Of a stretch of 12,711 nt of DNA, positions 6,297 through 12,711 are shown in pieces; positions within the stretch are counted from its first letter, which is position 1; the number at the start of each line of letters is the position of its first letter. The translations under genes and the position numbers were made by a program. The stretch lies in NCBI GenBank assembly GCA_036745245.1, contig DAIOGN010000099.1, positions 1 through 12,711 of the forward strand, given 5' to 3'. The notes below the pieces were generated by a model, which was not told the DNA's origin, searched no databases, and saw nothing but the letters and a program-made list of their open reading frames with translations. Source of the stretch: DAIOGN01 sp036745245 (GTDB lineage Bacteria > Zixibacteria > MSB-5A5 > JAUVRN01).

Positions 6297-7766
6297 ATGA
6301 AACGGGCCTCATTCCTTACAATCGTATTGGCGTTCCTGCTCAGTCAGGTCGGGTTGACTCAGCGCGCCGCTTCAGAGACACGACTCAGCTTGGCCGCCGA
6401 GCAGTCCGGCAGTCGGTTTCACGCGGAGTCCGCGACTGCCGCCGATCCGGATGATATCTACTGGGACAACGGTAGTTCGCTGACCCTTGGTGGCACTAGC
6501 GGAGTCAACACCCTGACTGTATACGGCAGCAATCTGATCGCTGGGGGAATATTAGTCAGCACCGGCGGGTTTACCGCGAACCCCATCGCGGCTTGGGACG
6601 GTTCTTCCTGGTCGGGATTGGGATCGGGGGTGAATCACTGGGTCTTTGCCTTGACCGTCTATAACGGCCAGCTTTGCGCCGGCGGACTTTTCACGTCTGC
6701 CGGCAGTGTGGCTGCCAACTACATTGCATCCTGGAGCGGGACTGCATGGTCGGCACTGGGCTCCGGTGTGAGTGGCAAGGTCGAGGCTCTGACCGTCTAC
6801 GACGGCAAAGTGATCGCCGGGGGAGATTCCATCAATGCCGGTGGCTTGATCTCGGTTGGAGTGGCGGCCTGGGATGGTTCTGCATGGTCGCCGCTGGGGT
6901 CCGGGATAGGCGGCTTTTTTCGACGCGTCCGTGCCCTGGCAGTCTATGACGGCAAGCTCTACGCCGCGGGAGATTTTTCGATCGCAGGAGGAGTGGCAGT
7001 CGATCGCATCGCGGCCTGGGACGGCACTTCCTGGTCGGCGTTGGGATCGGGCGTCAGCTCGCTGGTCAATGAACTGACCGTCTACGATGGCAAGCTGATT
7101 GCCGGAGGATTCTTCCCCACGGCTGGCGGCGTGGCCGTCAACTATATCGCGGCCTGGGACGGCACTTCCTGGTCAGCCTTGGGGTCAGGGATGAATGAGG
7201 ATGGCTTTGTCCATGCCCTTACTGTCTACGACGGCAAGCTCATCGCTGGAGGAAATTTCACGACAGCCGGCGGCGTGGCCGCCAACCGCATCGCGGCGTG
7301 GGACGGTACTACTTGGTCGGCCTTGGGGTCGGGGATGAATGACTGGGTCTTTGCCTTGACCGCCCACGACAACAAACTGATTGCCGGAGGATGGTTCACG
7401 ACGGCCGGTGGCAAATCGTCCCCCAATCTCGCCATGTGGACCAAAGTAAGTCCAGTCGATGTGTCTGAGGATCAGACAGCCAGGCCCACGCATTGGGCTC
7501 TCCTGCAGAATGCTCCGAACCCTTTCAATCCAACCACCACGATTGAATACAGCCTCACGTCTCCCTCGCGTGTGGCCCTGGACATCTTCAACATCATGGG
7601 CCAACGAGTGCGTGTGCTGGTGCAGGACACCAAACCGGCAGGAATGTACCGGGTTGATTGGAACGGCACAGACCAGGAAGGTCAGGCCGTGGCGAGTGGC
7701 GTGTACGTGTATCGTCTCCAGACGGATGGGCATGTTGAAACCCGGAGGATGCTGTTGCTAAAGTGA
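6297..7766 (+). CDS. Secreted seven-repeat (probable beta-propeller) protein with FlgD-like C-terminal domain
   Basis: The 489-residue product has a signal peptide (MKRASFLTIVLAFLLSQVGL, cut near QRAAS). Seven repeats of about 46 residues follow (about residues 73-381), each opening LTVYDGKLIAGG and continuing xFxTAGGVAxNxIAAWDGTSWSALGSG. The last repeat breaks off at LAMWTK, while the region before repeat 1 (WDNGSSLTLGGTSGVN) looks like the missing end of a repeat. That fits a seven-bladed propeller closed by joining N- and C-terminal strands (inference). Residues about 398-489 (LLQNAPNPFNPTTTIEYSL ... MGQRVRVL ... GVYVYRLQ) form a FlgD Ig-like or type IX-style C-terminal domain, common on secreted proteins of the FCB group. 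The start has a strong ribosome binding site (GGAAGGAAGGG). It is probably extracellular or surface-attached and non-enzymatic; a binding or structural role is an inference. Confidence 0.88.
   Translation: MKRASFLTIVLAFLLSQVGLTQRAASETRLSLAAEQSGSRFHAESATAADPDDIYWDNGSSLTLGGTSGVNTLTVYGSNLIAGGILVSTGGFTANPIAAWDGSSWSGLGSGVNHWVFALTVYNGQLCAGGLFTSAGSVAANYIASWSGTAWSALGSGVSGKVEALTVYDGKVIAGGDSINAGGLISVGVAAWDGSAWSPLGSGIGGFFRRVRALAVYDGKLYAAGDFSIAGGVAVDRIAAWDGTSWSALGSGVSSLVNELTVYDGKLIAGGFFPTAGGVAVNYIAAWDGTSWSALGSGMNEDGFVHALTVYDGKLIAGGNFTTAGGVAANRIAAWDGTTWSALGSGMNDWVFALTAHDNKLIAGGWFTTAGGKSSPNLAMWTKVSPVDVSEDQTARPTHWALLQNAPNPFNPTTTIEYSLTSPSRVALDIFNIMGQRVRVLVQDTKPAGMYRVDWNGTDQEGQAVASGVYVYRLQTDGHVETRRMLLLK
6513..7440 (+). 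repeat. Seven in-frame tandem repeats of about 138 bases
   Basis: Units begin at LTVY/LAVY/LTAH codons and are mostly spaced 138-147 bases apart. Some copies are nearly identical at the DNA level: 7008-7036 and 7146-7174 are the same over 29 bases, exactly 138 apart. The end of the first unit (6637-6657) matches the end of the sixth (7342-7362) over about 21 bases, which suggests recent duplication or gene conversion within the gene. Confidence 0.85.
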
Positions 7767-7787
7767 ACGAGGACGCGAGCCAAAATA

Positions 7788-7812
7788 CCCCTTGATTGCG
7801 ACGCAAGGAAGG
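7788..7812. other. Hairpin between propeller and PLD-like genes
   Basis: CCCCTTG (7788-7794) pairs with CAAGG (7804-7808) and, after a two-base AA bulge, GG (7811-7812), with a nine-base loop. No T-run follows. It may stabilise the upstream transcript's 3' end or lie in the leader of the gene starting at 7869; it is not a clear terminator. Confidence 0.3.
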
Positions 7813-7868
7813 GGGCTGTATGTGGATGGTAGGTCTGTCTTCACATTGCTCTTCAAGGTTGGAGCCTC

Positions 7869-10838
7869 ATGTCATCGTTTCGTCATCGTTGGTGCGTGGT
7901 GGCCTATTCTGTGCTGGTCGGGGTACTCCCCTGGCGGACCGCTCTGGGAGAGTCCCCCGTTCCACCTGCGCTGCCGTCCGACACTCAACGTGTCGTCAGC
8001 ATGGGACTGCCTTTCAGTCACTATGCCAGCTGGGGGCTGATCAGTGGCTACGCCTTCGATAGCCAATCCGTCCCCACACGTCTCTCGCTTGCCGATCATG
8101 GCAGAGTGGTCCTCCCGCAGCTGGGTGCGATCAGCCTCACGCTTGAAGGGGCGTTAGCCCAGGAACGCAAATCCGTTTCGGGAGCCCTGGGGTTGTACCT
8201 GAATCTGTTCGGAGCCCGGGAAGGCATTGAGTGGGACACCGGGGAGGACGACTTTCTCTTCCGTTTTTCCGCGGACTTCGTGATACGCCGCGGGGGGTTG
8301 TTTGGCAACGGAGAGCGGCTGCGAATCGATTACGTTCCGGCCAGGCAGTCCGTGCAGATGGGCATCACGCTCAGGCCATTCTGGACGAAGCATCGGCAGA
8401 ATCGACCAAGGCAGAACTACGTCGACCTTCCCAGGGGCACTTCGCCACCTGCGGCACCGGCGAGCCAGCCAGCGACGGAAAGCCTTACAAGAGTCGAATC
8501 GGCACTTACCTGGATGGACCGGCTGCTAACGCCTCGCCTCAGTTTTGACATCCTCGATTCCAGGAAAGAGAGGCAGGAGCTCGAGGCCACCGTCGGGGAG
8601 ATCAGGAATCACCTGCTCGGGGGAGGGCACGGTTTCGCCGAGGAGGATTCGAGTTACCATCGCAACCTGGAAGAAGCCTTCTCTCTGGGGGTACAGCCCG
8701 CCTACGGGGCGCAGCTGTCCCTGTGGGCGGAATCGACCTTGCTGGAGCAGGTCATTCTCCCCTTCAACCGCCTCTTTGGACAAAAGCGAAAACCCTTCGA
8801 GTTGTCCGGCCTCCAAGCTGCGGCTCGACGGGAGTTCGGTGACCGCCTGGCCCGCGCCGACCACCTTGATCCACAAGAGAGAGCAGCGGCCGCGGCTGTC
8901 TTTGACCGCCTTCTGCTCATGATGGACATGGTCGTCCAGTCGGCCAAAACCCGGTGGAAGGACGGACGTCTTGTCTGGTTGCCGCTCAACTATGGCCTTC
9001 GACCCGAACAATACGATTCACAGGCAGAACTGCAGGGCCTCCTGGCGCGGCTGGCCGGAGGGGAGTTCAACGGGGCCAATCGCGTGCAGTATCTCATGAA
9101 TGACCGGTGGTATTACGAACTCCGGAGGATGATTCTCGAAACGCAATACTACCAGGTGCTGGTCATTCACGACTTCGCGGGCGTGAACAGAAAAGCGGCG
9201 GACCCGTTGAGCTGGGGACTCGTTGTGGATGGTTACGTCGAGGCGTTTGTGCGAGCCATCGAAGCACTCGACCGCGGGGAGCGAGCACGGTTGCCAGACT
9301 TCACCATTTTCCTCGACGAGCACTACTTTCAGGCGAATGGATCCAGGTCCATTATGGAGTTCCTTGGAGATCTGTACGAATCGGACGTGCCCGGTCTCAA
9401 GGACACGCAGCTCGAATCCACCGTGCGCGCGGCCCAGGTCAGACTGCGGGAGACCGTGAAGAACAGCAGTGCCCTGGGCACAAGAACCAGGAAGTGGCTG
9501 AGACAGCACCTCCTCGTACACGTTAACATCACCAATGCCTCCGATCAAGCCTACGCCGACGACGTTCTGATGCGCGACCACCGCAAGGTGGCCTTTCGCG
9601 ATGTCTTCGAAGACCTGCCCATGTCGGGAGAAGCTGTCTTCACGGGCGAGGGAGTCGGACGATCCTACTGCGGTCCCTGCTGGGAAGATCGCAGCGTGGC
9701 GGTGAAAGGGGATGTCCTGGCGGAGCTGAAAACGTCTGTCCGCGAGTTGTTCCTGAGTCAGGGGTATGACTCCTCCGAGGTGCCCCCCTACCTGCAACCC
9801 CGCTCGCGCTCGGCTGACCATGAACAAGTCTGCGACAGTCTCCGACGGGCCGGGTGGACCGCCGACGTGATGACCGTAATGAACGAAACGGGCTTCGGGA
9901 CGAAGACCGCCACGATTACGAAGCTCGCGCTCTACAACCTGATGCTTCGCGGAACCGTGATCATTGCACCCGACTCCATCTGGGCCAGCGATTACTGGGC
10001 CGGGATGTTCCTGGGAGCGGCCCTGCGAGGCATGTGGGTTTATCCAATCACTCCCGCCGCCAAGGAGCAGGCTCCCAGCAACGCGCCCATGACGTTGGAG
10101 CTCGTGAGCTCAAACCTGGCCTGCCTGCAACTGGCCTCCCAGCTTCTGTCGGAGGAAATCTCGAGCGCGGGGGGCGAAGTCAAAATCGGGCTGTACGACC
10201 TGGATTCCGACGTGGCCGATCTGAAGGTGCGTCTTGAGACGTTTCTGACAAGATCAACAGCATCCGAACCGTTCAAAAAGCGATTCGGCCTAAGCCCCGA
10301 AGTCATGGCGCAGCTTCACACCGAGCTTGAGAAACTTCAGACCAGGCCGCCTCAGATCAAACACCTCACGCAGCCCAGTGAGCCGTGTACTCCGCAACTG
10401 CACCTCAAGGTTCAACTGTTCATCAACGGCTCCGGCTGGCAGGCTCTCAGAAACAGCGACTGGAGTCCGATGTTGGAGCGCTATTTCGAAATTCGGAGAT
10501 GGGAGGTGTCGGGTCAGGCCGACAGCCTGGTCGGGATCACGCAGGACCTGTTTGCTCCGCTGGGGCTGAGTGGCAAGGCCGGAGAGGACACCGCCGCGGA
10601 AGCCCCGATCTTCATGATGACCGCGGGCTCTCACAATCAGGATCGGCGCAGTATGACCCTGGACGGCGAAGTGATACTTTTGATCGGCGGACCCGAGGCA
10701 CTCATCTGTTCGGTCGATTTCGCCCTGCTCATGGGCACGGTTCACTGGGTCACCTCGGTCGAGGAAATCGAAGCGATCTACCCGCAGAAGAGCTCGCTAA
10801 TGCGCTCCCTCGTGAAATCGATCAAGGGTTTGATCTGA
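7869..10838 (+). CDS. Exported phospholipase D-superfamily-like protein (989 aa)
   Basis: The start at 7869 has GGAG four bases upstream and gives a signal peptide (MSSFRHRWCVVAYSVLVGVL, cut near TALG-ES), so the protein should be periplasmic or outer-membrane associated. About residues 28-170 are rich in alternating strands (SGALGLYLNLFG, FLFRFSADFVI, VQMGITLRPF). The middle contains a phospholipase D-type motif, HRKVAFRD (His571, Lys573, Asp578; HxKx4D), followed by AVFTGEGVG (about 590-597) and CWEDRSVAVKG. This order resembles bacterial cardiolipin synthases (HRK...D, then FTGG, then WRD). PLD enzymes need two such motifs. The C-terminal half has a helix-strand region, DYWAGMFLGAALRGMWVYPI (about 708-727), and a candidate second site, HLKVQLFIN (His845, Lys847), where the expected Asp is Ile852 or shifted to Asn853. 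A CGPC pair lies at 601-604. The length is about twice that of a usual cardiolipin synthase. Likely acts on phospholipids or another phosphodiester; activity unproven. Confidence 0.7.
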   Translation: MSSFRHRWCVVAYSVLVGVLPWRTALGESPVPPALPSDTQRVVSMGLPFSHYASWGLISGYAFDSQSVPTRLSLADHGRVVLPQLGAISLTLEGALAQERKSVSGALGLYLNLFGAREGIEWDTGEDDFLFRFSADFVIRRGGLFGNGERLRIDYVPARQSVQMGITLRPFWTKHRQNRPRQNYVDLPRGTSPPAAPASQPATESLTRVESALTWMDRLLTPRLSFDILDSRKERQELEATVGEIRNHLLGGGHGFAEEDSSYHRNLEEAFSLGVQPAYGAQLSLWAESTLLEQVILPFNRLFGQKRKPFELSGLQAAARREFGDRLARADHLDPQERAAAAAVFDRLLLMMDMVVQSAKTRWKDGRLVWLPLNYGLRPEQYDSQAELQGLLARLAGGEFNGANRVQYLMNDRWYYELRRMILETQYYQVLVIHDFAGVNRKAADPLSWGLVVDGYVEAFVRAIEALDRGERARLPDFTIFLDEHYFQANGSRSIMEFLGDLYESDVPGLKDTQLESTVRAAQVRLRETVKNSSALGTRTRKWLRQHLLVHVNITNASDQAYADDVLMRDHRKVAFRDVFEDLPMSGEAVFTGEGVGRSYCGPCWEDRSVAVKGDVLAELKTSVRELFLSQGYDSSEVPPYLQPRSRSADHEQVCDSLRRAGWTADVMTVMNETGFGTKTATITKLALYNLMLRGTVIIAPDSIWASDYWAGMFLGAALRGMWVYPITPAAKEQAPSNAPMTLELVSSNLACLQLASQLLSEEISSAGGEVKIGLYDLDSDVADLKVRLETFLTRSTASEPFKKRFGLSPEVMAQLHTELEKLQTRPPQIKHLTQPSEPCTPQLHLKVQLFINGSGWQALRNSDWSPMLERYFEIRRWEVSGQADSLVGITQDLFAPLGLSGKAGEDTAAEAPIFMMTAGSHNQDRRSMTLDGEVILLIGGPEALICSVDFALLMGTVHWVTSVEEIEAIYPQKSSLMRSLVKSIKGLI

Positions 10839-10869
10839 CGAATGGGTCAGGCTCTTGTGATTGGCGCCA

Positions 10870-12636
10870 CTAGAACATGAATCCCACAAAGGTCTGTATC
10901 GTCGTCTTCTCGACGGATCGAGCTACGGAGACGCTGAACGTATAGGCCGGTTTGATGAAGGACGACCAGACGCCCGCACCCACGGAGGAATGCCAGCGCT
11001 GCGAATCCTCACCTGCGACGTAGACTCTCCCCATGTCCGCAGAGAGCGAAATCCCCATCACCCCGTAGGCCGGAAAGCGGGGTCGCGCCAGGAGCAGGCG
11101 AAGTTCGGCATTTCCGATCACCGATGCGTCGCCGGTAAAGCGCTGTCGGTCGAACCCCCGCACGGTCCAGGCTCCGCCGATGGTCGCCCCTTCATAAAAC
11201 GGATACCGGCCCCACACTTTCTCGCCCGCCACTCTCAGAGCCAGGGTCGCGGGGAGGACGACGGTTCGAGCCACATAGGCCCGTGTCTCGGCGCGTGCCC
11301 TGCCGAATGGCTCTGTGTGGTCGAACACTCCGGGATCATACGAACCCTGAAGATGTAGCACCACGCCACGTGTCGGCATGAGCGGATGGTCCCGGGTCTC
11401 CATGTACACCTCGAGGTCGGCACTCCACATCCAGACGCTCCCTTCACCGCTCACACTGGCCGTGTCCAGCACGACATTTCCTGCTCCTTTGGTGTAGACG
11501 TTTTTCACCGAGGTCCCCAGGAGGATCTTCGCCTTTCTGAAGGCGGCCACCTCGACCAGCGAGCGAAAGAGCAGCTTCTTCTTTTCCACCTCGTAGCCGC
11601 CCGAATCGTCGACCTGCGGATCCCGCACCGTTTCATTGCCGAGTCCGTAGTAGTTGTCGATGTCTCTTTGCGATACGCTCAGGTTGACGAATACATGGGT
11701 GCCCTTGAGCAGCTCAAGAAAGTCCCCTGCGTACTGGCCTCGAAACTTTTGCGGCCCGGACATGAACTGGCCGCGCAGCTGCATTCGATACACATACGGA
11801 TCGGCGCGGAAGCCATACTTGTAGAGAACGACCCCGCTTCCGACGGAGAATCCATCGTCTGAATTGAGGCCGACCCAGGGTTCGTATTTCCAGGCCCACC
11901 CCCAGTCGCGCACAGCGAATGAAGCGTCCTGCACGCCGTAGCTGAAGGGCTCCGTATCGTCGCGGTCCACTCGAGTGCCTGGACCGGTTTCAAATGTCGT
12001 CCCGGGGTCGCTATCGTAGAAACGGGTCTTTTCTTCCTCAGAGGCAGAGGCCGGCTGAGCGGTTGGCGACCTGGGTTCACCTCTTACAATGGAGTGGTCA
12101 ACGAGCCGGTCCTCTCCGTCGCCACCCACGACGCGCACGGAGATGCTCTGGTCCACGTCACCTTCGACCACGGCCTCGTCATCACCGCCCTGGAGGAACA
12201 CGCGAATATCGTCTGTGTGTGCGTCTTCAAACACGCGTCGAAACAACGGCCTGTGCTCCATTCCAGCCGTGGTGTCGCCGATCCTGTACAACTCCACAGC
12301 GACCAGGTGATCGTCGAGGCGCCGGATCTCCGCACGTTCCGCTTTGCCGCTTGCTCGAATGTCGACATGGCCGGAGAGAAACTCATAGTAGCTCTCCGAA
12401 GCCCGGTGAAGCTTTGCCCTCCGTGACTTCAGGTCACTCTCGAACGACTCCCGGTCATCGGCAGGAAGAAGCGCACCGGCGTCTTCGATGAGCGAATCCG
12501 TGAGCACGGCCACCACCGACCTTGTGAGCGAATCCCACTCGGTCTTGTCCAGTGCGACCAGGATTCTCTGGTCGACGTCTTTTCCCTCCCAGACAAGATT
12601 CGAGATTCCTGGAAAATCTGCTCCAAACGAGCTCAC
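10870..12636 (-). CDS. Omp85/BamA-like outer-membrane beta-barrel protein, C-terminal part, interrupted by upstream in-frame stop
   Basis: These 588 codons encode the C-terminal part of an outer-membrane protein. About residues 205-588 are amphipathic beta-strands (MQLRGQFMSGPQKFRGQY, FVNLSVSQRD, VVLHLQGSYD) ending in Phe (TFVGFMF), as expected for an outer-membrane barrel. GGAWTVRGF near residue 490 matches the VRGF/Y loop motif of Omp85 (BamA/TamA/two-partner) barrels. Before the barrel, IRVFLQGGDDEAVVEGDV and VRVVGGDGEDRLVD (about 142-181) look like a short beta-roll. Residues 1-130 are helical and acidic. The frame begins at a GTG directly after TAG, with no ribosome binding site, and there is no signal peptide. 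Coding-like sequence continues upstream in the same frame, so this is a broken or read-through gene rather than a complete one. It converges on the PLD-like gene with 31 bases between stops. No POTRA repeats are visible. Confidence 0.72.
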   Translation of the reverse strand: MSSFGADFPGISNLVWEGKDVDQRILVALDKTEWDSLTRSVVAVLTDSLIEDAGALLPADDRESFESDLKSRRAKLHRASESYYEFLSGHVDIRASGKAERAEIRRLDDHLVAVELYRIGDTTAGMEHRPLFRRVFEDAHTDDIRVFLQGGDDEAVVEGDVDQSISVRVVGGDGEDRLVDHSIVRGEPRSPTAQPASASEEEKTRFYDSDPGTTFETGPGTRVDRDDTEPFSYGVQDASFAVRDWGWAWKYEPWVGLNSDDGFSVGSGVVLYKYGFRADPYVYRMQLRGQFMSGPQKFRGQYAGDFLELLKGTHVFVNLSVSQRDIDNYYGLGNETVRDPQVDDSGGYEVEKKKLLFRSLVEVAAFRKAKILLGTSVKNVYTKGAGNVVLDTASVSGEGSVWMWSADLEVYMETRDHPLMPTRGVVLHLQGSYDPGVFDHTEPFGRARAETRAYVARTVVLPATLALRVAGEKVWGRYPFYEGATIGGAWTVRGFDRQRFTGDASVIGNAELRLLLARPRFPAYGVMGISLSADMGRVYVAGEDSQRWHSSVGAGVWSSFIKPAYTFSVSVARSVEKTTIQTFVGFMF

Positions 12637-12711
12637 CTACGACACCAACTTGGTCATGGCCCAGGAGAACAGACCATTGTACCGAACGAAGGCCCAATCA
12701 TAGTTATGAAC
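12637..12711 (-). pseudogene. Upstream in-frame piece of the Omp85-like gene, ended by TAG at 12637-12639
   Basis: In the same minus-strand frame as the Omp85-like gene, the last 72 bases of the window read without a stop (NYDWAFVRYNGLFSWAMTKLVS) and then hit TAG at 12639-12637. The text reads naturally across the stop into SSFGADFPGISNLVWEG, and I recall a similar arrangement ('DxAFxRxDG ... YPDIxxLTW') in large barrel-fused proteins of related phyla. The N-terminal domains of the protein would lie beyond the window. A nonsense mutation, a sequencing error or suppression could explain it; the family recollection is unverified. Confidence 0.55.

Noticed and set aside
10401..10427. A full second HKD motif in the PLD-like protein.
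   Set aside because: HLKVQLFIN has His and Lys, but Ile at the Asp position (Asn one residue later), so it is reported only as a degenerate candidate.
10839..10869. Shared terminator between the convergent PLD-like and Omp85-like genes.
   Set aside because: The 31-base gap has no stem with a T-run on either strand.
1..12711. CRISPR arrays, tRNA or rRNA genes, complete insertion sequences.
   Set aside because: No regularly spaced short repeats with unique spacers, no tRNA cloverleaf or rRNA signature and no transposase reading frame were seen by eye. The only tandem repeats are the in-frame coding repeats at 6513-7440.

Overview
The window looks like a chromosomal piece of a GC-rich, Gram-negative, probably uncultured bacterium. 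Three things suggest the FCB group or a neighbouring candidate phylum (Eisenbacteria-, Krumholzibacteria-, Latescibacteria- or Zixibacteria-like). One is a secreted protein ending in an 'APNPFNPTTTIEY...GVYVYRL' FlgD-like C-terminal domain. The second is an Omp85/BamA-type outer-membrane barrel of a kind recalled from such lineages. The third is a type IV pilus PilX-like protein with a GRMHTN motif. The phylum is an inference, since no rRNA or universal marker gene is present.

Layout: (1) 2-2078 (+), a tight three-gene operon of membrane proteins of unknown function. A partial polytopic protein is followed by an extracytoplasmic alpha/beta domain anchored at both ends, then a second polytopic protein. 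(2) 2079-2261, a short spacer with a transposon-associated-looking palindrome one base after the operon and several small inverted repeats. (3) 2262-3812 (+), an exported octaheme cytochrome c of the hydroxylamine oxidoreductase (HAO) family with eight CXXCH sites. (4) 3823-3862, a strong hairpin terminator whose U-tract serves the minus-strand gene that follows. (5) 3908-5563 (-), a large PilX-type pilin-like protein. (6) 5564-6296, about 730 bases without an intact gene; it holds an 84-base in-frame relic of an HAO gene, about 86% identical to part of the HAO gene 2.4 kb upstream. (7) 6297-7766 (+), a secreted seven-repeat, probable beta-propeller protein with the FlgD-like tail. (8) 7869-10838 (+), a 989-residue exported protein in which a phospholipase D-type HxKx4D motif can be read. 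(9) 10870-12711 (-), the C-terminal part of an Omp85-like outer-membrane protein, convergent with (8), whose reading frame is broken by an in-frame TAG close to the window edge.

The predicted products act almost entirely in the cell envelope: inner membrane, periplasm, surface and outer membrane. The HAO would do nitrogen redox chemistry in the periplasm, but no electron-transfer partner lies beside it except possibly the unknown membrane trio upstream. The PLD-like protein and the outer-membrane barrel may be functionally linked, but only adjacency supports this. No tRNA, rRNA, CRISPR array or complete insertion sequence was seen.
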